From Alphaproteobacteria bacterium (GTDB lineage: Bacteria > Pseudomonadota > Alphaproteobacteria > TMED109), in NCBI GenBank assembly GCA_022825235.1, contig JAJDYI010000046.1, positions 1 through 64,000 on the forward strand: a DNA stretch of 64,000 nucleotides. The letters are read 5' to 3'. The notes beneath the pieces are model-generated. The model saw nothing but the letters and a program-made list of their open reading frames with translations. It had not been told where the DNA came from and did no database searches. A program made the position numbers and the translations under genes. Shown in pieces: positions 9,707 through 17,588 of the stretch (positions are counted from its first letter, which is position 1; each line of letters opens with the position of its first letter).

Positions 9707-10135
9707 CGGGCCCATTTCGCCCGCACGACCGATGCGTGGCTGGAATCGAATTGTCTCACCAAACGGTACACGCGCTCTCGTTCCGAACCCGGGTTGCTCC
9801 GCTGTCTCCGGCAACATGCAGTCACCCGTCGCGGGCTGCAAGATGAAACACAGAATGGGTACTCACCGACGATGTCGCTCCTGATCGATGCCAGTCGGCA
9901 GCCGATGCGGAACAGGCTCAGGTGTCGTGGCCCCGTCGTCTCGCTTCAAGCGCCGCGAAGGCTCCAAACCCTTGCGACAGCGGCGATTGCGGCCGACGAC
10001 GGTGGGGAGGGCGCGAGCGCCGATCGGACTCCATTCGGAGCCTGCTCGTACACACCCGACGCGCCGCTGGCGCCTCGGGCGAGACCTGACGGCTCACCTT
10101 TCTCTGACGTTTTCCTTGATTTGCCGTTGAGTTAG
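9707..10135. other. Intergenic between restriction enzyme and recombinases
   Basis: No gene is recognised. Several overlapping frames occur but lack domain character. A small hairpin, GTCGGC-TTC-GCCGAC, lies at 10136-10150 just beyond this stretch. Confidence 0.35.
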
Positions 10136-10173
10136 GTCGGCTTCGCCGACTGGCACGGAGGCCTGCGCGGGCC

Positions 10174-10240
10174 GCGTTGTCTGTTCTGGAGGACCGTTCT
10201 GTTCCCTGCGAACGAACGGCGCCCCAGGGAACAGACAACG
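10174..10240. repeat. Nested inverted repeats upstream of the recombinase pair
   Basis: CGTTGTCTGTT at 10174-10184 is exactly inverted as AACAGACAACG at 10230-10240. Inside it, TCTGTTCCCTG at 10198-10208 is exactly inverted as CAGGGAACAGA at 10225-10235. The structure ends about 12 bases before the GTG start of the first recombinase. It could be recombinase binding arms, an attachment site or an autoregulatory operator. It has no T-tract, so a simple terminator is less likely. Confidence 0.6.
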
Positions 10241-10251
10241 GAGACGTACCC

Positions 10252-11394
10252 GTGCGCATCCACGCCACCATCAACGAGCGGCTGCTCCGCCGCACCTTCC
10301 GCGAGCGGAAGATCGGTCAGTCCGGCCTCACCGTCATCGACGAGGACCTCCCGGCCTTTGGTCTCAAGGTCCCGAAGAACGGGGCCCGAAGCTTCTTCGT
10401 CCGCGTCGTGCGCCGGCTTGGCGCCGAGAACGTCGTCCTCGGCACGACCGACACCCTCACCGCCGCCCAGGCTCGGGAGCAGGCGCTCGCCGCGGTCGCG
10501 GCCGCGAAGGCAGAGCACGCGAGCGGACCCCGATTCGCCGAGTTCGACAAGGAGTTCGAGCGCCGCCAGGCCCGGCGCTGGAAGCCGGCCACGCGGGCGG
10601 CCAACCGCCACCTGGTCGAGCGCTACCTCCTGCCCTTCTTCGGCGCCATGTCCGTCGCCCAGATCACCCGGGCAGACGTTCGGCGCTGGTTCGATGCCCT
10701 GAGCGGCACCCCCGGCAACGCCAACCGGACCCTGCCGGTCCTCTCCGTCATGATGCGCCAGGCGGAGCTGTGGGAGATGCGCCCGCAGGGGTCGAACCCC
10801 TGCCGCGGCCTGCGACGCTACCGGACGACCCCCCGCGAACGGTTCCTGTCGACGGACGAGCTGCTGCGGCTCGGCTTCGTCCTCGACCACGCGGACGACC
10901 GACAGGCGGCCGCCGCGATCCGGCTCCTGCTGTTCACCGGCGCGCGGTCGTCGGAGATCACCGGGCTCCGGTGGAACTGGATCCGCGGTACCCGCGCCAT
11001 GCTGCCCGACTCGAAGACCGGCCCCAAAGCGATCCAGCTCCCGCCGCCCGCGCGGGCCGTCCTGCGCGGCCTGCCGCGCGCCGGGGCGTATGTGTTCCCG
11101 AGCGCGGCGGGAAACGGCCCGATGTCGGACCTCGGCCGGCGCTGGCGGAAGCTGCGCAGCCTGGCCGGGCTCGACGACGTGCGTCTCCATGACTGCCGGC
11201 ACTCGTTTGCGAGTCACGCCGTGATGAGCGGCCTCGATCTCTACACCGTCGGTCGTTTGCTCGGCCACGCCGATACCGCCTCCACCGAACGCTATGCCCA
11301 CCTCGCCGACGCGCACGTCCGCGCGGCGGCAGGGCGCATCTCCGGCATCGTCGGCGACGCCATGACCGGTGCAGGGAAGGAGTGCCAGCGATGA
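10252..11394 (+). CDS. Tyrosine recombinase/integrase, first of a coupled pair
   Basis: The 380-residue protein has an N-terminal arm-binding domain (1-85), a SAM-like core-binding domain (95-190) and a complete catalytic domain: R232 in TGARSSE, K255 in DSKTG, H313 and R316 in HDCRH, H339 in LLGH, and nucleophile Y348 in ERYAHL. The GTG at 10252 is chosen over an upstream TTG because GGAG lies eight bases before it and the domain begins there. The last codons overlap the next recombinase as ATGA, so the two are translated together. Sequence similar to its LPDSKTGP region recurs at 14.9 kb. Confidence 0.92.
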   Translation: MRIHATINERLLRRTFRERKIGQSGLTVIDEDLPAFGLKVPKNGARSFFVRVVRRLGAENVVLGTTDTLTAAQAREQALAAVAAAKAEHASGPRFAEFDKEFERRQARRWKPATRAANRHLVERYLLPFFGAMSVAQITRADVRRWFDALSGTPGNANRTLPVLSVMMRQAELWEMRPQGSNPCRGLRRYRTTPRERFLSTDELLRLGFVLDHADDRQAAAAIRLLLFTGARSSEITGLRWNWIRGTRAMLPDSKTGPKAIQLPPPARAVLRGLPRAGAYVFPSAAGNGPMSDLGRRWRKLRSLAGLDDVRLHDCRHSFASHAVMSGLDLYTVGRLLGHADTASTERYAHLADAHVRAAAGRISGIVGDAMTGAGKECQR

Positions 11395-12563
11395 GCGGGA
11401 ACAGGCACCGCACCCGGCTGACCGTGAAGGTTATCGGCGCGGCCAGGCCAGGCGCGAAGGAGTACACCCTGTGGGACAACCTACTGGCGCATTTCGGGGT
11501 GCGGGTGCAGCCGTCCGGCGTCCGCTCCTACATCGTCCAGACCCGCGCCCAGGGACGCATGCGCAAGATCACGCTCGGGCGCTTCCCCGAACTCCCGCTC
11601 GATGCGGCACGACGGGAGGGCGCGGCCGTCCTCGCTCGTCTGTGGGGCGGCGAGGACGTGACACCGCCACGGAAGCGACGGGCGCCGCGGTTTCGTGACT
11701 TCGCCGCCCGCTACCGCGAACGGCGCCGCTACCGGTGGAAGCCGTCCTCGCTCGAGACCTACGACGTCTATCTTCGCAGCCGGCTGATGCCCGCGTTCGG
11801 GAGGCTGCGGCTCGACGCAATCGATCATGCGTGCGTCTCCGCCTGGTTCGACGCCGTGAGCGCTGAGCGGCCCGGCGCCGCCAACCGGGCCTTCGAGATC
11901 CTCCGCGCCATGCTCCGCACGGCCCGCGAATGGGGCGACCTCGGCGAGCACGTCCCAGACGCCTGCGCCAACATCGTCAAGAACGCGCGCAGGCCGGTCG
12001 CACGGTACCTCGACCGGAACGAACTCCATCGCCTTGGCACCGTGCTGGACCGGCGCCAGGAGGCAGACCCCTGGCCGGTCGCCGCCATCCGCCTGCTGAT
12101 GCTGACCGGCGCCCGGGTCTCCGAAGTCCTCCACCTCGCGTGGAGCGCGATCGACGACCTGGACGACGACGGCGCCAGCGCCCGACTCGGCGACTCCAAG
12201 ACCGGGCCGCGCACGATCTGGTTCGGACCCGAAGCTGCACGGCTGCTCGCAGCCCTGCCCCGGCACGACGACGGCCGGGTGTTCCCCGAGGACCTCACCG
12301 CCCAACGGCTCCGGACGTTCTGGCGCAGGGTGCGCGAGGACGCCGGGCTCCCGGGTCTCCGCCTCCACGACTGCCGGCACAGCTACGCCTCCCAGGGGGT
12401 CATGCACGGCGTGGGCCTCACAACCGTCGGCCTGCTCCTCGGGCATCGCAGGCGCGAGACGACCGCAATCTATGCCCACCTTGACGACACCGCCCTGCAG
12501 GATGCCGCGGCCCAGGCCGCGGCCGTCATCGCCCGCGCCATGGACTACCGCCTGGAGCGCTGA
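11391..12563 (+). CDS. Tyrosine recombinase/integrase, second of a coupled pair
   Basis: The 390-residue protein starts at ATG 11391, overlapping the upstream stop as ATGA, with AAGGAG in front. It has an arm-binding domain (10-90), a core-binding domain (100-200) and a catalytic domain with R242 (TGARVSE), K270 (DSKTG), H326 and R329 (HDCRH), H352 (LLGH) and Y361 (IYAHL). It is clearly related to its neighbour but diverged, so an ancient duplication is inferred. Tandem tyrosine recombinases can act as a heteromeric integration machine for a mobile element; no cargo boundary is identified here. Confidence 0.92.
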   Translation: MSGNRHRTRLTVKVIGAARPGAKEYTLWDNLLAHFGVRVQPSGVRSYIVQTRAQGRMRKITLGRFPELPLDAARREGAAVLARLWGGEDVTPPRKRRAPRFRDFAARYRERRRYRWKPSSLETYDVYLRSRLMPAFGRLRLDAIDHACVSAWFDAVSAERPGAANRAFEILRAMLRTAREWGDLGEHVPDACANIVKNARRPVARYLDRNELHRLGTVLDRRQEADPWPVAAIRLLMLTGARVSEVLHLAWSAIDDLDDDGASARLGDSKTGPRTIWFGPEAARLLAALPRHDDGRVFPEDLTAQRLRTFWRRVREDAGLPGLRLHDCRHSYASQGVMHGVGLTTVGLLLGHRRRETTAIYAHLDDTALQDAAAQAAAVIARAMDYRLER

Positions 12564-12814
12564 AGCCGCGGCAACGCCTGGGCCTGCGCGGTTGTGTCCC
12601 TGGGCATAGTGGCGGCAGACCGGCGATGCGCCGCGGCCCGGGCGCGCCGATGCATTTGCAGTCGGCCCCTGCGCGCGGGACGGCAACGCGGAACGCGTGG
12701 CGGGACCAGCTGCAATTGCGGCCGCCTCCGAACGGGGGCAGGGCAGTGACACAGACAGGAAACCCCACTCTGAGACAGACATAACTTCTATCTCATCGCA
12801 TTCCGGGGGCGGCC
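12564..12814. other. Intergenic, nothing recognised
   Basis: No coding frame, RNA gene or clear repeat was found between the second recombinase and the convergent GIY-YIG gene. Confidence 0.3.
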
Positions 12815-13627
12815 TCAGTTTCGGTTCAGACCAAATGCGCCGCGAGACCGCAGTATTCCCTTCCAATGACTTTCGCGCGCCAGAATCACATCGTCGGCCG
12901 TGCGTGCCGCATGGCTTTCCAGCAGCGCGAACCGGACGTGCGCGCGGCAATAGTCCAGTCCGCGGCCGTCCAGCAACGCCCGGACCTCGACGTTGCCGCC
13001 GTGACCGGTGTCCGCGTACGCACCCCAGCGTGCCCAGACACCCTGATCGCCGGAGGCGGAGCCGACATACATCCTGCCGGTTCGTGTATCCGTAATCAGG
13101 TACACCCCCTTCGCGTGCTCCAGCGCGCCGCGCCAGTCGGGCCGGTCCGCGCGGACCAGGGCTTCCAGTTCGGCAAACCCGATCTCAAGCCAGTCGTGTC
13201 CGGGGAACTTCCGGCCGGCATGGGGCTCCGGCAGGAGCTCGCTGACCGTGAACCGGTCGATCTGGTTCTCCAGGTTGATCCGCGTGCCCCGCTGCCGGTA
13301 CGTCGTGTGCAGCTTCAGGCGGCCGACAAACCCCGCCCCCTGCTCCGTCAGCTCCACGACATAGCGATCCGGCAGGCGCTCACGGACCCGCCAGATGCCG
13401 CCGAACAGCCACTGGTCGGGCTCGTGGTAGAACGCGATCACCGAGAAGATGTAGGGGCGATTGAACCAGTTTTGCCGGGACCGGTACTCCTGCCAGCCCT
13501 GCCACTCCTGTCGGCTGCGCACGAACACGTCCAGGGGATGCTCTTGTCCGTTGTGCCGTGCGAAGTGCAGCTTGTACTGCCGCGGCTCCGGAACCGGAAT
13601 GACGTCGGAAAGCCGGATATCCGTCAT
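12815..13627 (-). CDS. GIY-YIG nuclease domain protein
   Basis: The 270-residue protein starts at the ATG preceded by TAAGGAG, an ideal ribosome site. Residues 1-165 form an N-terminal domain of unknown function rich in Trp, Arg and Tyr. A C-terminal GIY-YIG nuclease domain follows, with GVY at 174-176, YVG at 187-189, an arginine in the following helix (WARW), a glutamate in RESHWK (about 252) and an asparagine near the end (268). Proteins with this layout are seen beside restriction or mobile genes, but no function is proved. The catalytic residues visible are intact. It lies next to, and on the same strand as, the EEP gene. Confidence 0.85.
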   Translation of the reverse strand: MTDIRLSDVIPVPEPRQYKLHFARHNGQEHPLDVFVRSRQEWQGWQEYRSRQNWFNRPYIFSVIAFYHEPDQWLFGGIWRVRERLPDRYVVELTEQGAGFVGRLKLHTTYRQRGTRINLENQIDRFTVSELLPEPHAGRKFPGHDWLEIGFAELEALVRADRPDWRGALEHAKGVYLITDTRTGRMYVGSASGDQGVWARWGAYADTGHGGNVEVRALLDGRGLDYCRAHVRFALLESHAARTADDVILARESHWKGILRSRGAFGLNRN

Positions 13628-13797
13628 GCAAGGCTCCTTACACTCCCGTGCTGCGGTGACCTGCAGGCGCGCTGCCAGGAGGCGACGCTTCGGCGGCAAC
13701 CCGAACGGGCAAGGTCAAATACACAATGTGAACCCCCACCAGGATTGCTGGCGGGCGGGGAACCAGTGACGGCGGGTCCGGCCAACCGCTTCGCGTC

Positions 13798-14661
13798 TCA
13801 GCCGGACTGCAAGGCGGATGCGATCGGTTGCGGGAATTCAATCGCGATACGGCAGTGATCGCTGGGACCCCATTCCTTTGGCTCATTGAGGGCCCGGACG
13901 GACAGGGCACTGGCAATACCTCGCGAAGCGAAGACGTAGTCGAGCTGGCGGTCTGCCATTGCCGGCGGCCTTCCCGGCAACCGCCAGGTGGGGACATTCA
14001 AGCTGCCCCCTGGCAGGACATCAGGCCAGGGGTCGGCCCGCCTGCCGTCCGGGAACTGCGGTCCCATGCATGGGAGGCCCATCGCCTCCATACGTTCGAA
14101 CACGGTCGCGTAGCGTGCGGCCCAATACGGGCTGCCGTCCGCGCTGTAGCCGCGCATCAGGTTCAAGTCGCCTGCAGCGACTATCCGGTGCCCGCGTTGC
14201 CGCCCCACGAGGAGCGCCAGGTCGGAGACGAGCCGATGCGCGGACGCGTCCGAGTAAATCCAGGACCCGTCGTTTCTGAAAGGGCTTTCCAGTTCCGCGT
14301 ACATGGAAACCGCCACGAAGGGTTCCCCTGAGCGCGGCATTACGCGGGCTGCGGTGAGCGTACCGGGCGAGGACACCGGGAGTTCACCGTGCGCTGCCTG
14401 GCCGATTGGCGCCGTGAGCAGCCACTCGACCGTTGCGCGGTCCGAGAGCACGGCAATCGCCGAGCGCCACGGCGCGCGCCTGTTCTGCTCACGAGCAGAC
14501 CAGGGCGCCGGATCGACCTCGATCCTTGCGGCAACGTCGCCTGGCGGACGGCAGGCTTCCTGCAGGAGGGCGATGTCGACCCCCATATCCAGCAGGAAGT
14601 TCCAGGACTCTTGTTTGTGCGCCATATTCCAGGAGACCATGGTTATAGATCCGTCATGCAT
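13798..14661 (-). CDS. Endonuclease/exonuclease/phosphatase (EEP) family protein
   Basis: The 287-residue protein has the DNase I-like fold signature: N12 in VSWNMAH, E35 in LLQEACRP, D165 and N167 in AAGDLNLMRG, D241 in QLDYVFAS, and S267-D268-H269 in PSDHCRI. These are the metal and phosphate ligands of EEP phosphodiesterases, so it should cleave phosphodiester bonds of a nucleic acid or a small phosphorylated molecule. No signal peptide is present. It is probably in one transcript with the GIY-YIG gene downstream (170 bases apart). The start is at the first ATG, since the core strand begins within ten residues of it. Confidence 0.88.
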   Translation of the reverse strand: MHDGSITMVSWNMAHKQESWNFLLDMGVDIALLQEACRPPGDVAARIEVDPAPWSAREQNRRAPWRSAIAVLSDRATVEWLLTAPIGQAAHGELPVSSPGTLTAARVMPRSGEPFVAVSMYAELESPFRNDGSWIYSDASAHRLVSDLALLVGRQRGHRIVAAGDLNLMRGYSADGSPYWAARYATVFERMEAMGLPCMGPQFPDGRRADPWPDVLPGGSLNVPTWRLPGRPPAMADRQLDYVFASRGIASALSVRALNEPKEWGPSDHCRIAIEFPQPIASALQSG

Positions 14662-14864
14662 GTCGGAAGCCTTCGCAAATCCCGCCGCCGACGCGCACCT
14701 TAGTACAACTCCATACAGCGGGTAAATCGAGGCCTCCTAAGGGGCGGGCGAAGCCCGCTTCACCTTTCGCTTGCCTTGCGGCGCGGGTTCCAAGCCGGGA
14801 GCGTGACGGGCGGGGCGGACCGCGGTCGCGGCCGCCGACCGGGAGCGGCGGTACACGGCGGTCG
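14662..14864. other. Intergenic with small hairpin
   Basis: A hairpin, GCGGGC-GAA-GCCCGC, occurs at 14744-14758. No gene is recognised before the recombinase remnant. Confidence 0.3.
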
Positions 14865-15000
14865 GGTTCCGCGCCATGCTGCCCGACTCGAAGACCGGCC
14901 CGGACGCGAACCGGCTCCCGCCGCCCGCACGGGCGGTCCCGGATGGCGTGCCGCGCGTCGGCGCGTATGTGTTCCCGAACGCGAGGGGTCCACGGGGATG
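14865..15000 (+). pseudogene. Tyrosine recombinase remnant (catalytic-lysine region)
   Basis: The frame reads RAMLPDSKTGPDANRLPPPA and then a GAYVFPNARG stretch, matching residues about 248-287 of the recombinase at 10252, including the catalytic-lysine hairpin. The DNA is also very similar. Nothing of the N-terminus or the HxxR/Tyr boxes is present, so this is a dead fragment. It lies just beyond the 3' end of the autotransporter gene on the opposite strand. Confidence 0.75.
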
Positions 15001-15136
15001 CGCTCGCCAGTGCGCGGATTGCGGCCCGCGCGCGCCGGCCGGACAGTTCTGCCGCCCCCAAGAGCCTGTGTTGCAGCTCGGTGTCGGCGTATCCGACGCC
15101 GGGATTCCGCGTGCTGGCGACGCTCCCGCCGTGAAC

Positions 15137-15170
15137 GGGCTGCGACGGCCGGGCACGGCCGTCGCAGCCC
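15137..15170 (-). terminator. Strong hairpin after the autotransporter gene
   Basis: GGGCTGCGACGGCC at 15137-15150 is perfectly inverted at 15157-15170 around a six-base loop, seven bases past the stop codon of the minus-strand autotransporter. No T-tract follows, so intrinsic termination is likely but unproved. GC-rich sequence also follows the stop of the related gene at 61059. Confidence 0.6.
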
Positions 15171-15176
15171 GCGCCC

Positions 15177-17588
15177 CTACCAGCGGAAGCCGGTCTCGAG
15201 CCCGATCCGGTGCTCCGGCGCCTGGTCACCCGCGGCCTCGCGGCGGGCCGCCTCGACGCCGAGCGTGAACGATTGCCACCGCCCGGACGCGAGCCGCCAG
15301 CCGAGGCGGACGTCCCGCGCCTCGCCGAACCCAAGCCCCACGTACGGGGTGCCCGTCAGGCCGCCCGTGAGCGACAGGCCGTACCCGAACTCCGCATCGA
15401 GGCGCGCGCCCGGCAGCTCGCCGCCGTCGCCGATCAGCGCGGCCGGCCGCGCGTCCCACACCCGGCCGCCCTGCACGCCGGCGCCCCACGACGGCGTCAT
15501 GGCGAGCGACAGGCCGCGGCCCGACGGATCGGGCGCGATCCGGAGCGAACCGCTCGCACCCCATTCGCCGTAGCGGTCGTCCTCGTGCGCGGCGAGCCCG
15601 TAGACGCGGAACTCCGACGTCAGGCCGCGCGACGGGTCGGACCACGCCAGGCCGGCGCCGACCTCGAGACCTGAGCCGGTCTCCGCATCGCCGCCGTCGT
15701 GGCGGAAGCCCAGCGTGAGCGACGGCTCGACCGAGCCCCCGCCCGCGAGGGCGAAGATGCGCGATCCCTCCAGCACGGCGCGCACGCGGCTGGCCTCCCC
15801 AGTGGCGGCCGCGAGGTTGCCGACGCCGGGCGCGGACACGCCCGCCTGCTCGGTGCGCACGAAGAACGCGTCCGTCTTCAGCGCGAGCGCGAAGCCGCTG
15901 CCGGCCCCGGGCCGGAGCAGTTCCGCGCGGCCGCCGGCCGCCACCAGCTGCAGGGCGATGTCCGCGCGCTGCGAGGCGCCGTCGCGCGCGAGCGACAGCT
16001 CGCCCTGGCCCGATCCGACCATGCTCCAGAACGACAGCCGCTCGCCCGCCCGGAGGCGCGCGTAGGGCGTGACCATCGAGAGCGCGCCCTCGATGGCGTA
16101 CCCGGCGCCCTGCGGCGCGAAGCCGGCGCTGCCGGTCTCGATGCTCTCCGACAGCACCAGGCCCAGCAGCAGGTTGTCCCGCTCCCAGTCCATGCCGAGC
16201 ACCCCGGTCATGGTCTCGCTCGTGAACGACAGCCCGCCGGGCGCGGCGCCGGAGGAACTCCCCGCGAGCGCCCGGCCCCAGCCGGTCATGGCACCCAGGC
16301 CGGAGACGTCGCCCGCCGTGAAGCGGAACGAGGAGCCCAGCAGCAGCTCGCGTAGATCCATGCTGCGCGCCTCGCCGGTCGCGTCTCCGTCCCGCCAGCG
16401 TTCATGCTGCTGCGGCAGCGGCGCGCCCGCGAGGTCGAGACGCTGGCCCGCGATCGTCAGGTGCGAGGCCGTGCCCGGACCTGCGGCCAAGCGGCCTTCC
16501 ACCGCCTCGAGCATTTGGCCCGCGACCGTGCGCCCGAACCGCGCGAGCCACTCCGTCTGGAGCGGGTCGGTGTTTACGATGGTGCCCGTCGCCTCGCCGT
16601 CGGCGATGCGCGCGCCAGCGGCGTTCGAGAGCGTGAGCGTGAGCGTCTCCGCGCCCTCGTCGTGGGCGTCGTCGAGCACCGGCACCGAGACCGTCTTCGC
16701 CGTCTCGCCCGCCGCGAAGGTGAGCGTTCCCGATGTCGCCGTGTAGTCCGCGCCCGCCGTCGCCGTGCCGTCCGACGTGGCGTAGGCCACTGTCACGCTG
16801 TTCGTCGCCGCGCTGGCGAGCGTCACCGAGAAAGCGAGGGCGGCGCCGTTCGCTTCCGTCACGCGGACGTCGGCTACCGACAGCCCCGCAAGGGTGGCGA
16901 GACGCGACTTCAGCCAGCGCAGGCCGCCGTTATTCACCTTCGGCTGCGACGGCCCCCAGCCGGGCGCCGTCGGATCCCCGAAGAAGAAGCGCGGCATGAT
17001 CGAGTTGCTGACCCTAGCCAACAGAGACACCTCGGCGCGGCTTGCGTGGCGCGTCACATAGCTGACGCCCGCAGTGGCGAGCGCCTGCACGGCCTGCCCG
17101 TACCGACGCACAGCGGCGGCATCGGACGGGTCGTGGTAGATCACGAACCGGGGCGCGGCCGGCGTCTCGGATTCGCCGCTGGCCCCGCCGGTGGCAGTCG
17201 CCGTGGTCCCGCTCGCCGTGCCCTCCGCCAGCAGGGAGTTGTCCGCGTCCAGCGCAGCCACGTTCACCGTGTAGCTCGTGCCGGCGGACAGATCCGTGAT
17301 CGTGTGGCTGTTGGCGCTCGCCTGCACCGCGCCGCCGTAGTCGCCCGCGCCGGTCTTCCAGCGCACGTCGTAGCGCGCCGCGTCCTGCACCTCGTCCCAG
17401 TTTACGGCCAGTTGGGTGGGCTTGTCCGAGACGGAAGCTACGGTGAGCCCGGTCAGCGTCGCCGTTCCCTCGCCGTCCGGAAGCTGCTGATTGCCGGATT
17501 CCCCGCGCGCCAGCGAACCGGTGGTGGCCGTGCCCTCAGCCTCGCCGGCAGCAATCGTGCGGTCGGGTTGACTGGGAGTCGGGAGGGG
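15177..17588 (-). CDS. Autotransporter adhesin, C-terminal half (after in-frame stop)
   Basis: This frame is directly continuous with the upstream half (17589-19643), separated only by a TGA at 17591-17589. It reads an FN3 domain (AARYDVRWKTGAGDYGGAV), a module with VIYHDP and PRFFFGDPTAPGWGP ending in VNNGGLRWLK, a Calx-beta domain (GADYTATSGTLTFAAGETAK), then a beta-barrel autotransporter domain over the last 300 residues ending in GLETGFRW. It has no signal peptide of its own, so it cannot work alone as an autotransporter. The FN3 and following residues are nearly identical to the gene at 61059, pointing to duplication. It is followed by a perfect hairpin. Confidence 0.85.
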   Translation of the reverse strand, partial: PLPTPSQPDRTIAAGEAEGTATTGSLARGESGNQQLPDGEGTATLTGLTVASVSDKPTQLAVNWDEVQDAARYDVRWKTGAGDYGGAVQASANSHTITDLSAGTSYTVNVAALDADNSLLAEGTASGTTATATGGASGESETPAAPRFVIYHDPSDAAAVRRYGQAVQALATAGVSYVTRHASRAEVSLLARVSNSIMPRFFFGDPTAPGWGPSQPKVNNGGLRWLKSRLATLAGLSVADVRVTEANGAALAFSVTLASAATNSVTVAYATSDGTATAGADYTATSGTLTFAAGETAKTVSVPVLDDAHDEGAETLTLTLSNAAGARIADGEATGTIVNTDPLQTEWLARFGRTVAGQMLEAVEGRLAAGPGTASHLTIAGQRLDLAGAPLPQQHERWRDGDATGEARSMDLRELLLGSSFRFTAGDVSGLGAMTGWGRALAGSSSGAAPGGLSFTSETMTGVLGMDWERDNLLLGLVLSESIETGSAGFAPQGAGYAIEGALSMVTPYARLRAGERLSFWSMVGSGQGELSLARDGASQRADIALQLVAAGGRAELLRPGAGSGFALALKTDAFFVRTEQAGVSAPGVGNLAAATGEASRVRAVLEGSRIFALAGGGSVEPSLTLGFRHDGGDAETGSGLEVGAGLAWSDPSRGLTSEFRVYGLAAHEDDRYGEWGASGSLRIAPDPSGRGLSLAMTPSWGAGVQGGRVWDARPAALIGDGGELPGARLDAEFGYGLSLTGGLTGTPYVGLGFGEARDVRLGWRLASGRWQSFTLGVEAARREAAGDQAPEHRIGLETGFRW

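Noticed and set aside
10132-12950. Long open frames antisense to the two recombinases
   Set aside because: They lie opposite well-supported genes in GC-rich DNA and show no domain; such open antisense frames follow from codon bias.
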